Source: Neckera pumila (taxonomy: Eukaryota > Streptophyta > Bryopsida > Hypnales > Neckeraceae). Taken from it: 64,000 bases of DNA. Of this stretch, positions 49,162 to 62,115 are shown in pieces. The stretch covers positions 32,563,282-32,627,281 of the forward strand of contig OZ018409.1 of the NCBI GenBank assembly GCA_963969595.1, read 5' to 3'. The position numbers and the translations under genes are program-made. Positions within the stretch are counted from its first letter, which is position 1; each line of letters starts with the position of its first letter. Below the pieces are notes generated by a model. That model ran no database searches. It was not told where the DNA came from and worked only from the letters and a program-made list of their open reading frames with translations.

Positions 49162-49366
49162 ATCCATTGGTGGATGGCAAACAAATGTAAGTTTTAAAAG
49201 ATGCCAAAAGCGAAGTATTCCATAATATTTTTCTACATTAAAACATATTTCATATTTTTGAAGATGACATTTTTCTCAAGATTTATCTTCGATTTTTAGA
49301 ATTAGATTTCCATTGACCATGTTGTCTTCCTACAATAGTAAATCTCTTAATTGATGAAGAATTAAC

Positions 49367-49643
49367 CATTACAGAAAATCTAGACCCTCTATAGGGCCGT
49401 TAGGATTTCGGCGAATGTGCAATTACCATTTTTTTTCTTTATAATTTTTTTGAAAATTTAAAAAATCAATAATAATAATAGTAATAAATAATAATCTTTT
49501 AGTTACCGGAACTTTGACAGGGCACCTTGGCTGACTACTCACCTTACAAATTGCCTGAAAATCTTTTTAGGCCAATATTTTTCCTAAATGCACATTCTCA
49601 TGCATCAATTCAGCTCTATAGAGCGCTGAAATTTTCTCTAATG
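49367..49643. mobile_element. CATTAGAG-type MITE, 277 bp (second subtype)
   Basis: Ends CATTACAGAAAATCTAGACC and (inverse) CATTAGAGAAAATTTCAGCG, with CCCTCTATAGGGCC inside and the TGTGCAATTACC block shared with the 15.9-kb partial copy. Confidence 0.75.
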
Positions 49644-52126
49644 CCTTATAAAGGCCAATGGAGAGTCCAAATTTACAAAAATCCAAAAAGAAATGTATAT
49701 TAAAGTACAAGTTAGAATGGTATTTTTATAATTGGCTTTTGAACAAATACATATTGTAAACTACAACCTATAGATCACATCCTCAAGAGTTAGATCTATT
49801 CAGGTGAATCAAACAATGCAATAATTCAATTTAAATAAGCTAATGTATGTATGCATGCAATTATATCATTTAGAAGTACAACAATTCTAGCATAATTTAC
49901 AACAATAATCCATTGTTAAAGGAAAATGTTGTATTTTTTGGTTTGCTAAAATTAGATTTGAATCTTAAAAATGTTTTAAATTTTAATTGAAAATGTATGA
50001 GGATGAAAATGTGACCACCCAAATGGATGAAATTGTAACAGTGGTTTCTAATATTATATACATGATATCATATTATATATATATATATATACACACATAT
50101 ATACATATATAATTTTAGAACTATTTTGAAATTTGCATAAAACTAAAAGATGCCAACTTGAAAATTTAAAATTACCCACATAATATCAATCAAATTAATA
50201 GATATAACTAAAATTTGAATATTTATTTGTACAGTCTTTTTTAGTCTTTTTGTAACTAAAACTACACTCAAACTTGCAAGAAACATAAAAAAATAGTGAG
50301 TTAAAAAATATTATAATTGTTCCTTGTTATGATTTTCTTCCAATATAAACTTTATAATTTGATGGTAGAAATATTATTGTCTCCGCCCTTTATATTAAAG
50401 TTGTTTTTTGATGTATATAGGGTCAATGTGCCAATTTTTCAAGGAGAAGTCAACTTGAAGTGTACGACATGAAAAAAGGATATTTAAAAAAATCATACAA
50501 CTATAATATTTGGAGACACTACTATATCCAATAGTGAAAGGTCAACAAAACTTACAATAATTGATTAAAGCTGAAAAATGTAATTCAATATATGCCTAAA
50601 ATAGATAAAATTTATTTTTCCAAACAACTTTTGTTTTGAAAAAAATATTTCACAAAGTCCGGCATTATTTGTAGAAATATTTGTCAAACATGACCAATGA
50701 GTAACGTACTATTTCTGAATTTTGCAACCATACAGTTCTAGTCACTTGCAACTAATGTGGTGTCCCATAATTTGTAGTTTGTCAATGAGACTAATAGACT
50801 ATTCTAGTGTCTTTTTTGTAATTCATTTTATTTTGCATCAACAATATACCCCTTGCATTGACTATAGACTTGGTAGCTTTTATATAAGATTTGTTTACAA
50901 CATACCCCCTTTTTCATGTCCTATTGTCTATAATCCAAATCTTTAGCCTTTTGAACTCCCTTCCTCATCTATGATACATTAGGTCATAATTGATTAAAGT
51001 TTGTTTCATTAGTTTCAGTCTTCTTCTTTTGCAAACCATAAATTTATTTATATACATTTTTTATTGTAAATTTAAAAATTATTGCAAAGAAAAATTAATG
51101 AAAATTTAAAACTTCAATACCAAATTTTTGTAACAAAGTCATAATTTTTAAAATGGATTTCAAAAATTAAAAACATTCAAATTGTAAATTTAACTGTAGA
51201 TTAACAAATTAATGTAATGTATATGTTTATAACTTTCAAGAATTGAAATTTTTTGAATTTCAATATTTTTATTTCTAGAAATTTTCTTTGTATCCTCATC
51301 CCTACTCTACTTCTCTATTAGTGCATGTTACAAAATAATTTTATATATGTTTATATTTTGTAACTTATTATGATGGAAGAGTATTTTTATCAATGGTATT
51401 TGTGATAGTTCTTCAACATGATTAGCACTAGTACATATATAATAGATTAAAAAAAAATCATCTTTTGTAAAAAGTAATAACCAAATATAAGTTCATATTC
51501 TAACCTCCATTGTTGAAAGCCTAGAACAAACAAGTGTAGTTCCCTACATGAATTGACTCAATACCTTGTACAGATATTCATGTAATTACAGATATTCAAG
51601 TAATTTTGATTCAAGTAAAGGGTAGCATTTGGATGTTTTCTAATTTATGTTTGTGTAGTAATACGTACTTCCGTTTGTATTGTAATATATATGTTGGAGG
51701 TCCCTATCCATCTATACCTTACCTTATTTAGATAGAAGCACCTAAATCGGACACAAGTAGTTAATGGACATCTAGAAAAGGACCTAAATCCACGCGCAAG
51801 TGGACCCAAAGTGGACAAGTGGGGGCCCAAAGTAGACAAGAAGCATTCCAATAATTTGTCATTGTCATGAAGGAGATTTCCTGAATTGGCCAATCACATG
51901 TATGTGATCCAAGCCTATACAATGTGTTGCTTTAGGGTCTTTCTATGCCCACTTTGGTGTTAGTCTAGTGTTTGCAGTAGGTGCATCTACATAGTTACTT
52001 TCAAAAATTTGTATCATATTCATACAAGCTCGGAAAAATACAAAACCAATATTGTTGGTTTCCTGAACCATTTCCTAAGCACATATAATTTTATTCTACA
52101 AGGTAGGAGGTTCACAAATTGTTCAT
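49644..52126. other. Gene-free A+T-rich stretch with a TA/CA microsatellite
   Basis: An alternating TA run with a CACACA insert lies at about 50070-50110. TGGACAAGTGGGGGCCCAAAG-like short repeats occur at 51790-51840. No gene recognised. Confidence 0.5.
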
Positions 52127-52983
52127 TTAACCCCTAAAAGCCCATTGTCCCTTCGGGGGACAAACAGGATTTTGGGCAGGTACCTATGGGTTGACTTTGT
52201 ATCGTGATTTTCCGAAACTTTTTTTAAAGATAGGAAAATTGCTAAGCTTCATGGGAATGTATATTTTTTTTCAATTGGTGCCTGAAAAAAAGTTATGCCC
52301 AAATAAGCTTAAAACAGGAGACTGGGGGCAGCAAAACAAAATTTGCTAATTTTTTCTTCTTATGGATTATATTTTTGTCTATCTGGAAAGCTTTGATTCA
52401 TTTCATTTGGATTTTTAATAAGAAAGTTATGGACAACCTTGTTTTTTGAGCATGTAGAGCATCTTTTTGAAAAAAATAACTTGTAGGATTCATTTCTGAA
52501 TGCAATTTTAACAATTTTTCAAAAAGTAAAGTTTCACAAGGTTTAGTTTTTTTGCTAGAACAATCTCACCATTGGGATTAGTGCTTTTTAATTCCATTAA
52601 AAGATATTGATGTTTTTTATTTTCCTTCTATCTCGTACCTACTTCTACTTAACAATTTTTTTAGCAATGAAAATTAATTTCTTTTGGATTTTTTTGTTCC
52701 CCTTAGATTTTCAACTCAATTTTCTACCATAAAGATTTAAAGCTTAAAACTCTGTAGAAAAAAAATTTAAGTCAAAGATGTTCAAAGTCATAAAATCTAG
52801 TCCCGCAATGTGTTGGAAAACTTGTTTTTTTCACTTTAAACGCAGATATCTTGCAATCTATGCGGTCTGAAATTTTGAAATTTTTCCACACATTCTCATA
52901 CTAGTTAGGTGTAAGATCCTACGATTATGGCATATTTGGGTGTTTTGGGGGCAGAAAAAAGGCCTTGGGCTTTTAGGGGTTAA
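52127..52983 (+). mobile_element. TTAA-type transposon, copy 6 (subfamily B)
   Basis: TTAACCCCTAAAAGCCCA and (inverse) TTAACCCCTAAAAGCCCAAG at the two ends, 857 bp. Body in the opposite sense to the copies at 45.9 and 55.1 kb. Confidence 0.93.
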
Positions 52984-54140
52984 GAGCTAAAACTAAAGTT
53001 TGGGGAGGTGAAACATCTCGAAACATTTTTCAGTAAATTTTAAGTGATTGCCATCTTGACCCTTTCTCAAAGAGTAAGAGAAAAGGGCTGATCTACAGGG
53101 CTTTTTTTTTGGGCAAAATTTCGCCAGTTCTGACAGAAAGCAACAAATGCATTCTCGTCCCTCCAAATTTAATGCTATCCAGTGCTACTAGAGCACAACA
53201 TTCTACAGTGAAAAAAAAAGCCCTGCTGATCCATACCTTACCTTATTATGGAGTAAAAAGAAGTGTGTGCATGGGAGGCTAGTTTTGGGGGCAGAAAAAA
53301 GGCCTTGAGCTCTTAGGGGTTAAGAGCTAAAACTAAAGTTTGAGGAGGTGAAACATCTCAAAATATTTTTCAGTAAATTTTAAGTGATTTTTAGTGATTG
53401 CCATCTTGGCACTTTCTCAAAAAGTAAGAAAAAAGGGCTGATCCACAAGGCTTTTTTTTTTGGCGAAATTTCGCGAGTTCTAACAGAAAGCAACAAATGC
53501 ATTCTTGTCCCTCCAAATTTAACCCTAACCGGTGCTGCCAGAGCACAGCTTCTACAGTGAAAAAAAAAGCCCCGCTAGTGATCCGTACCTTACCTTATTA
53601 TGGAGTAAAAGGGAGCGTGTGAATGGGAGGCTAGCCCCCCCCCCTGCGCTTTCTCAAAAAGTAAAAAAAAAGGGCTGATCCACAAGGCTTTTTTTTTTGG
53701 TGAAATTTCGCTAGTTCTGATAGAAGATAGAAAGCAACAAATGCATTCTCGTCCCTCCAAATTTAATGCTATCCGGTGCTACCAGAGCACAGCTTCTACA
53801 CTGGGAAAAAAACCCTTGCTGATCCATACCTTACCTTATTATGGAGTAAAAGGGCGTGTGTGAATGGGAGGCTAGCCCCCCCCCCCCCCCCCCCCCCCCC
53901 CCCTCTTGGCGCTTTCTCAAAAAGTAAGAAAAAAGGGCTGATCCACAGGGCTTTTTTTTTTTGGTGAAATTTCACTAGTTCTGATAGAAGATAAGAAAGC
54001 AACAAATGCATTCTCGTCCCTCCAAATTTAATGCTATCCGGTGCTACCAGAGCACAGCTTCTACAGTGGAAAAAAAACACCCTGCTAGTGATCCATACCT
54101 TACCTTATTATGGAGTAAAAGGGCGTGTGTGAATGGGAGC
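52946..54140 (+). repeat. Four-unit tandem array with poly-C runs
   Basis: Units start at about 52946, 53283, 53635 and 53873. Each contains AAGGGCTGAT, a poly-T run, GCAACAAATGCATTC, CAGAGCACA and TTACCTTATTATGGAGTAAA. The first two units also carry the right end of copy 6 (GGGGGCAGAAAAAAGGCC to TTAGGGGTTAAGAGC). In the last two this is replaced by C runs, the longest 28 C at 53876-53903. Confidence 0.88.
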
Positions 54141-54430
54141 TACCCCCCCTCTCCCTCTCGCGGCCATTGATGATGATTGCGGGCTTCTGGAGCTTCTGGA
54201 GCCCCAATTGATGCCAGCCTTCCCAATCAAAGCTTCCCATCTTCTGCCCCAGTGTCCCTTTCTCTCCGTCTGTGTCCAGACTCTCCAGACTCCAGAGCAG
54301 ATCATTGCCATGGCTGTAGCCATCAATGCCAAGAAGCTCGTAGCTTTTGGAACATTGTCCTGCAACTTACTCATGTCTCGCCCCCTCCTCTGTCCCGCTC
54401 TCTGTTCTGTCTGTCTCTGCAATCATAAAG
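54141..54430. other. G+C-rich island with open frames on both strands, unassigned
   Basis: About 300 bp of gene-like composition next to the tandem array. Plus-strand frames of 110 and 83 codons and a minus-strand frame of 104 codons coexist, and none shows a domain I know. It could be a captured gene fragment, a first exon or simply a C/T-rich stretch. Confidence 0.3.
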
Positions 54431-55080
54431 ATTTAGATTATCAATTATCAATTAAAAAAAATTAAAAAAATTAAAAAAAATCACCCCAACTGAATTCATT
54501 TTCTTATTTACTTTTAAGTTACCACCCACCACATCATTGACTTACTACGTCAGTCAGTGAAACCTTTTTTTTAAATGAAATTTAAATTTGGTGTAATTGG
54601 TTTTACGGTATTATGAAAACACACTGTATGTACAGTATGATGTCAGGGGAAGGGTTTTTACTTTGGGTGAAGTTACGTAACGTACTGGAACTGTAGAGTA
54701 CTGGACAGTAGTAAGTTAGTAGTAGCTGTGAGTGAGCGTAAGTTAGTATTTACTGCTAGTAAATACTACTGTGGCTCCTAATCTGTCAAATCTACGTTTG
54801 TTGCTCTGGCGTGGAACTAAAATTTTAACTTACTGTTTGTCCTCTCTTCACTGTCCAAATCTTTTACTTACCACCAACTCCTTCATTGAACGCGGAACTG
54901 TTAAGTGTTATCCTGTCAAATTGAAATAGTTTGCTCACTCATTTGAAAAATTGGATGACATGGAAAATAACAACAATCATGCAGGCATTCTCAAGGAAAT
55001 AAATGATGGATTTTGTGAAAGGAATTAAGGAGGGGAAGGACCATTCCTTAATTCTCAAACCATTGAGGGTTTGAGCGAGT
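54431..55080. other. Intergenic DNA with short palindromic words
   Basis: GTACAGTA, GTTACGTAAC, AGTAGTAA and similar words cluster at 54620-54780. No gene recognised. Confidence 0.45.
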
Positions 55081-56025
55081 TTAACCCTTAAAGGACACCA
55101 AGACCTTTTCTCTAGCCAAAAAACACTCAAAACTGCCATTTTTTTTTAGCAAAGAGTTAAAAAAAAATTGAAAATGTTTTCAATGCACATCTAACTGTAG
55201 GATCTTACACCTAAGTAGTATGAGAATGTGTGGAAATAATTCCAGAATTTTTGACCGCACAGATTGCAAGATATCTACATTTGAAGTGAAAAAACATATT
55301 TATCAACACATTGTGGGACTGGATTTTTTGACTTTGATCATTTTTAACTTAAATTTTTTGCAAGACAGAGTTTTGAGCTTTAAATGTTTATAGTGGAGAA
55401 TTGAGTTGAGAATCTAGCAAAAAAAAAAAATTCAAAAAAACTTAATTTTCATTATTAAAAGAATTGTTAAGTAGAAGTAGATACGAGATAGAAGGAAAAT
55501 CTGAAATATTCATATATTTTAGATGGAAATAAAATGCCCTTATTCCAATGGTGAGATTGTTCTAGCAAGTAATCTAAACAATGCAAAAAAAAGAAAAATT
55601 GAAAAATTTGAAAAATTGCATTCAGAAATGAATCCTACAGGTTATTTTTTCAAAAAGATGCTCTAACTGCCCGAAAAACAAGAATGTCTGTAACTTTCTC
55701 ATAACAAATCCAAATGAGATGAATCAAAGCTTTCCAGATAGACAAAAATATAATCTATAAGAAAAAAATATTAAAAAAAAAATTCAAATTTTTGTCCATT
55801 TCTTTTTTGCTGCCCGAGTTGCCCGCCATCCCCTGTTTTGAGCTTATTTGGTCATAACTTTTGTTCTCAAGCACCGATTGTGAAAAAAACTATATTCCCA
55901 CAAAGCTAATCAGCTTTCCTACCTCCAAAAAAAGTTTCAAAAAATCAGGAGAAAATTTCAGCCTATAGGTACCTGCCCAAAAATGCATTTGTTCTTCAAA
56001 GGGACAACGGGCTTTTAGGGGTTAA
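55081..56025 (-). mobile_element. TTAA-type transposon, copy 7 (subfamily B)
   Basis: Left end TTAACCCTTAAAGGAC, right end GCTTTTAGGGGTTAA, 945 bp. Body collinear with copy 4. No coding frame of note. Confidence 0.92.
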
Positions 56026-56039
56026 AGAGTGAACTACCA

Positions 56040-56340
56040 TGTATGCTGCACTTAGGTGGGTCTATCCCCCCCTAAACCCCCCCGCCACATTTCACTAGTT
56101 ATTATTATTAAAATGTTCAAAATTCTTCATTGATTTTCTTGTTGGCAAGTGAAAGGAGGTTCCGACCCACGAAAGAATGCGAAGTTTGGATATTGTGTGC
56201 AAAAGTTGTGAAGGGTCAAAGTTTTGGGGTAGAGTTTTGAAAAAAGTTGCTTTCATGTGGGAACATATTGGTTTTGGAGATGTGCATAGAGTGATGATTG
56301 TGGTTTTAGGCAGGGTGTGATTTTGGGTGTACACAATGCA
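56040..56340. mobile_element. Single arm related to the 43.75-kb foldback
   Basis: GGCAAGTGAAAGGAGGTTCC at 56144 and the sequence to about 56340 follow the right arm of the foldback element. AGGTGGGTCTATCCCCCCC just before may be a remnant of its partner. Confidence 0.5.
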
Positions 56341-57104
56341 CTCCCTTTAGACTTTCAGACATTCATGTACCATTGAATATTTACTTCTTTTTTTTAAATC
56401 ATGAGCATTTAAAGAAATAAAGTTGATTTTTTTTCTTGCCTATTTTATAGGCTTTGTCAATACCAAGAATGAATGTTTTAATTAATCATTAAATTATTTT
56501 CTTTCTATTTTTCTCTCCTCCAAAATTCTAAAATGTAGACAATTGGTATATAAAGGTTTGTCCACACACAATCAATACATATATTTGGATTAAAAAATGT
56601 CACAAAAATATAGATATTGATTATACAAAATGCACAATCAAAATATGAAAGTTCGTGAGAATCTAGTATTGGTTTAGGGGCAATGCTCTTAAACTTCATA
56701 ATTAATTCATATAGTATCCAAATCATGCATGCTCAAGTCGGTTGGAATCCTCTTTTAATGAAATTTAATGCCAATGAAATTTACTAAGTTTTTTTGTTTT
56801 TTTTGTGTGCTACTAGTGATGTCCAATTGAAGGTTTTAGGGCCCCATTTTCAACTCCAAAGACTTTGGCAATGCCCCCTCCAAAGCATGGTCGATGATAC
56901 CGACTTTAGAAAATAGCATGCAACTCCCTTTGTCAATGCGATTTTGCATATGCGCTCTCATCATGGAGGTGGTATTAATTTACACCTAGAGAGGGTGCAG
57001 AATATGATGTCTATGGTATATACTTTTGTAAAGAGCCTATATGATGACTGGAAATACAACAACAAAATCACAAGCACTTGCAAATCTACAATTTCTTATT
57101 AATA
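56341..57104. other. Intergenic A+T-rich DNA
   Basis: No gene recognised. Confidence 0.45.
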
Positions 57105-57986
57105 TATTCCTAAAGGACCACGGCCTTTTTTCAATGACAAAACACTCAAAACTACCATCTCTATTGCAAAGCACCAAAAAAAATTGAAAATTGTTTTTTT
57201 GCACATTGAACCATAGGATCTTGCACTAATCTAGTATTAAAATGTTTGGAATCTTTTATAAACTTTGACTAGATAGATTGCAAGATATTTGTGTTTAAAG
57301 TGAAGAAAATAAGTTTTTGTTTTCCACCTTGCATGACTAGATTATTAGACTTTGAACCTTCTTCAATTAAAGATTTTGTACTACGAACTTTTGAGGATTA
57401 AATCTTTGTGGTGTGGAATTGAGTCAAAAATATAGGAAAGGAATTTAAAATTTAAAATATTTTATTTTCATTTAAAAAAATGTTAATATCTCTAAGATGG
57501 AATTGAAACTCACTAATTCCAGTGAAAAGATTGTTCTAACAAGCAAATTAAACCCCATGGAACTTTTTTTTGAAAAATTGTGAAAATTGAGCTCAAAATT
57601 AAATTGAATAGATTATTTTTTCATAAAAATGCTATGATTGCCCGAGAAACAAGATGCTCCATCACTTTTACTTCACTATTCCAAATGGAATGAATCAAAG
57701 CTTTTGATGTAGACAAAAATATAATCTACAATATGAGAATTAAAAAAAAAATTACTTTCAATGTTTTGTAGATTTTTCTTACTATCCAATTGAGCTTTTT
57801 TGGTATAAGTTTTATTCCCAGGCATCAATTGAAATAAAAACGATCTTTCCACAAAACTAATGTGTTTTTCTATTTTTTCTAAAAATTCTAAAAATTGTAA
57901 CAAAAATCGAGACAGGAATCAAGATTGTAGGAACTTGCTCGAAATCAATTTGTCCTCTAAGGAAAAAATGATATTTTCGGGATTAA
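57105..57986 (-). mobile_element. TTAA-type transposon, copy 8 (subfamily B, decayed)
   Basis: Left end TATTCCTAAAGGACCACGG, right end TTTTCGGGATTAA. The body follows copies 4 and 7 with many substitutions and small gaps. Confidence 0.8.
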
Positions 57987-60153
57987 ATGCAAATAATTCT
58001 ATAATACCAAACGTCATCCATAACCACATTTTTAAAGAAATAGAATGCATGACTACTAGGAAATGAGAACTACTAGATTGATGAGGAGAAAATAAGATCT
58101 TGTGCATCGATGCCAATGCACACTCTTTGAAGAAACCAAAGAAATTGCAACTTAGTCTACATTCTCTCCCTCTCTCCCTTGTTTCACAAAACTCTCACCA
58201 AACTACACTCAAAATCTTGAAGCATTACCTAAAACAATTCCCAAATCTCGTGTTGTAGATCTAAGAGGTCTATTTAAAATGCCAAAGAATTCAAAGAAGA
58301 ATGAATTGATCCACAACATCACCAAAGCTTGCAATACTAATTCAAGTTTGGTTGAATTCTAAAATAAAAGAAATCTATGCCCTTGACACCTTTCAAAATG
58401 AGCGCTAATTTCTGAAAATTAGACCCCAAAAGACGTACCCATGCTCTCCAGAAAGTTGGCACAAGGGCGGACACAATAATGGCAAGCAACACTTGTGAGT
58501 AAAATCAAATTTGGAAAGCTTTGGTGGATACTAACATCTTTTAAATATACGCATACAGAATAGAGAAGAGGGTTTTTGATTATTACCATGTTCATGAGAG
58601 CACCTCGCCTCACTTTATTGCAATCCAATTTTTTTGACTCTCTTCAATTGTATGGTAGGATAGTAGGTAGGTAATTTATAAAGTATTAAAAAAAATATTA
58701 ATCAAACCAACGTTTATCTCAAATGCTTAATTAGTCAGTTTTAATTGCAAGCTTTAGGATTTTTTTTATATGAAAAAACCTTTGAAGGTTTTGGAAAAAA
58801 TAAAATTTTGTATAAGAATCCTCATAAATCAATATTTTTTAGGATTCTGATATATATTCTAATTTTAGCAAAATATATCTTTTGTTAGAGAGGTTGGTTT
58901 TCAATTCTAGAAATATATTTTTAAAATACATAGATTTCTTCAGTGTCTTATATCAACTCAAAAATCCTTGAGAAAAAGTATTTTTTGGATGATTTTAAAG
59001 AAGCTCCATTTCAAATTTTTCCATTCAGTTTCTTTTTTGAAACTTGTTTGAATTCATTTTCAATGAATGATATTGGATAATATTTCATAGTATTATTTTT
59101 AACTTTTCTACACAAAAAAAATGGCAGTTCTATGTAGTATATTTTTGCATTTTATGTGCTTTCTCTTTATCTAAATTTTAGTCATGAAAATGTTCATTTT
59201 TGAATTTGAGCCCAAACACTGAAATGAAGTTTATAATGTTTAGTTTCTACTATAATTTAAAAATATAGAAAATTCCTAAAATTTGATATTTAATAGCAGT
59301 TTGAACTTCAAGACTATGACCATGGAATCTAAATTTCTAATTTTAGAATGACACGGTAAAAATATTTGCACTATAATGTTCTATATTACAATGCTATAAT
59401 GTGAAACTATAGAGAATTTTTCAATTTTTTGGAGCATACATTGCATTTTTTATGATTGAATTATTTCATTTTCTATTCAAAAATTCACAAAAATTTCAAA
59501 TTTTCACAAAGAAATGTAAAATTTTATGATGAATGGAAGACATGCAATGGCATCTATAAAATAAAATAAAAAATTAAATTCATAGATAGTTTCAAAATGA
59601 AGTTTGAAAAAAAGTTTTATGCTCTTCCTTTTAGGTTATAAGTTTGGAGACTTCAATTAATATGTGTGAATTTGTTTTATTGGCTACTTTGGAGGTGCAT
59701 GTTGGCCAATATTTGATGTTGAGCCCTATATTTGTCAATATAGAAATTCCAAAGATCTAGATTCCATGGTTGCAAAGTTGACCCATATTCCATTCGGTTT
59801 TGTAAGTTCCATCAGTTGCCTCAAAAAAATTTGAGCTCTATTATATTTATAAAAAATTCAAATGATTCTAGACTTTGTTTTGTAAATTAGTATAACCTCA
59901 ATGTTTCCATTGGTTCCTTCAAAAACTATTCAATTCCTTCAATTGCAAAGACATCAAATTTCTTTGGAGTTTAAATTTAGTCTTGTGGATTCAAAATTCT
60001 ATCGTTTTCATCATGACTTTGGAATTCCATTATTTTCGTCTTGACTTTATTCTATCATTTTGGTCTTAGCTTCATTCCATCATTCTAGTCGTGGCTTCAT
60101 TTCAGTCATAGTTTCAAATTCACCCTGTGGTTGCAAATTGGACCCTATATTTG
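57987..60153. other. Gene-free A+T-rich stretch
   Basis: No gene or RNA gene recognised. At about 60000-60120 a degenerate phrase like TTCATTCCATCATTYTRGTC recurs three to four times. Confidence 0.5.
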
Positions 60154-61621
60154 TTAACCCCTAAATAACAAGATTCATTGTGCAATGGTCATACATCATA
60201 TATGAGCTAAATTTAGATTTCTAAATTTTGTTTAAATATCAATCTTATATTTTTTGATCGTGATATTCTGGATTGTATATCATTGCAAAAGAATTCAATT
60301 TGCTTTGTAAGAAAAAAATTAATTTTTAAAACAATTTGTATCAAAAAGTGAAAGTAAATTATTAAAATTTAGCAATAAGTATTCAATTAATTTGAATTTT
60401 TTTCAAGAGGTACAGGTAGAAATAGATATTGATCTAAAGGTTTATCAAATAATTATTTTATTTTGTACACCAAAAAAATCCTTGCCAATGACATTCAAAT
60501 CAAATGTCTCTATTAAACTAAATTTGGCCTTTTATATGCTTGATATATAAAATTTTGATATTTTTCATTTGTGAAAGAATGTATATTCTAATCATTTTGA
60601 TTTTTTCAATTTTTTTTATAGAAAAATAAAATAATTTTACCATTAATAAAGATTAGAATGATAAATATAATTTTTGAATTTATATTTAAAACCATTTAAA
60701 AAGAAGTCAATACAAATGAAACGTATATAATATTTTGTAATTTGGATTTTCACATATAGAACTTGCAATTGCAAATAATTTTTTCAATTTTCTCATTTTC
60801 TAAAAGTTTAAAATGGAATAAAAATAAAATTTACAAACTTTATTTTCTCATTATTTTAAAATCATCATATATAAAAAATAGTTATTTAAAAGTTACAATC
60901 AAGGTTGCCTTAGGTACATCCACTTGTTGGATGCAAGGACCTTTTGGAATTAATACAAAAATCCCAAAGATCACTCCAAAAATAAGCCAAAACTAATTTA
61001 GTGACAAATTAAATTTGGACATCGGGACATTTAATCTTTTAGCTATCCGACGTTCAAAAATTGAATGATATACAAATTGATATTCTTGTTTCTTTTTCAT
61101 TATTTACTGCTTGGATGAAAGTCATCCTAATTTGTGGAGATAGATATTAAGTTGTTGTCCTATCTAATGGTTGAATTTGGTGTTACTAGAGTAGATATTT
61201 TTCTAAAATTACAAATGCGGAAGTATGTCAAGTGGTTGACCAAGCCAAAATTGCATTAACTCTGATCCAAAATATGATTTGCAAAAATGAAGTCATAGAT
61301 TTAAAGAGCACCAAAAATCTCAAAAAATCACCATGTTGTGAGAACCTCATTTCAAATCCATTACAACAAATTTTACTCAAAAACGATAATTTTTTTCCTT
61401 GTAATTGAATTTAGAAGGAATTTTGAAATTTTCCTTTCAATATTTATAAAAAAATATTGGTGATAGTAGTGGTGAATCTAACTGTACATATGGAATCTAA
61501 AACTCAAAATCTACAACTTTCATTTGTATATGAATTCCAAAATACTCTTCCAAATAGTACTTTATGATGATTTTTCTCAAATTGTCAATTTTGGAGAACA
61601 TTCTATACCTTTAGGGATTAA
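60154..61621. mobile_element. TTAA-type element, long diverged copy, 1.47 kb
   Basis: Ends TTAACCCCTAAATAACA and CCTTTAGGGATTAA. GTCAATTTTGGAGAACATTC before the right end corresponds to the subfamily A block near its right end. The longer interior has no frame resembling a transposase. Confidence 0.65.
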
Positions 61622-61666
61622 ACATCATCAAGATATATAAAAAACATTCATAACTTAGACTAGTAA

Positions 61667-62108
61667 TAGGGGTTATCACGCATCCTTCAACTTGCCTCGA
61701 ATTCTCCGAGAATTGGCAGGTGGCGCCGTTCAAGTGGCTACTCGGGATGGGCGGAGGTCCAGTTCTCGGAGAATTCCAAGCACCATTTCTTCTCCTCTGC
61801 AGGTGAAGAAAGTGATCGGAACAATTTTCTCCAAGAATTTTTTTATCTTGTGCTCCCTTGTTGCTCCACCGTTTCACTTCTCTGCTGCCAGAGTTTCACC
61901 TCGTTGTTGCAATGGCGTGCTAGGATTGGGTTCGTGAAAGTAGCTCGAGTTACTCCATTCTCAGAGAAAATTCTCCATGCTCCAAACACCAAAAAGGGGT
62001 GTCACACATCCTCCATGCAAATCGGCTTGCCATTGGCTCCTTGTTTCTCTTAGAAATTTCTCCGACTTCATGCAAATCCCATTCTCCGAGGATGCGTGAC
62101 AACCCCTA
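61667..62108. mobile_element. MITE with 19-bp ends just upstream of SEC3
   Basis: TAGGGGTTATCACGCATCC at the left and GGATGCGTGACAACCCCTA at the right are inverse with one mismatch. TAGTAA flanks both sides (61661-61666 and 62110-62115, one extra base on the right). TTCTC-N-GAGAA-type palindromes recur four to five times inside. Confidence 0.85.
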
Positions 62109-62115
62109 ATAGTAA

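Noticed and set aside
53796..54080. Frames with Pro or Gly runs across the poly-C tract
   Set aside because: They arise only because 28 C residues read as Pro or Gly codons within a tandem repeat.
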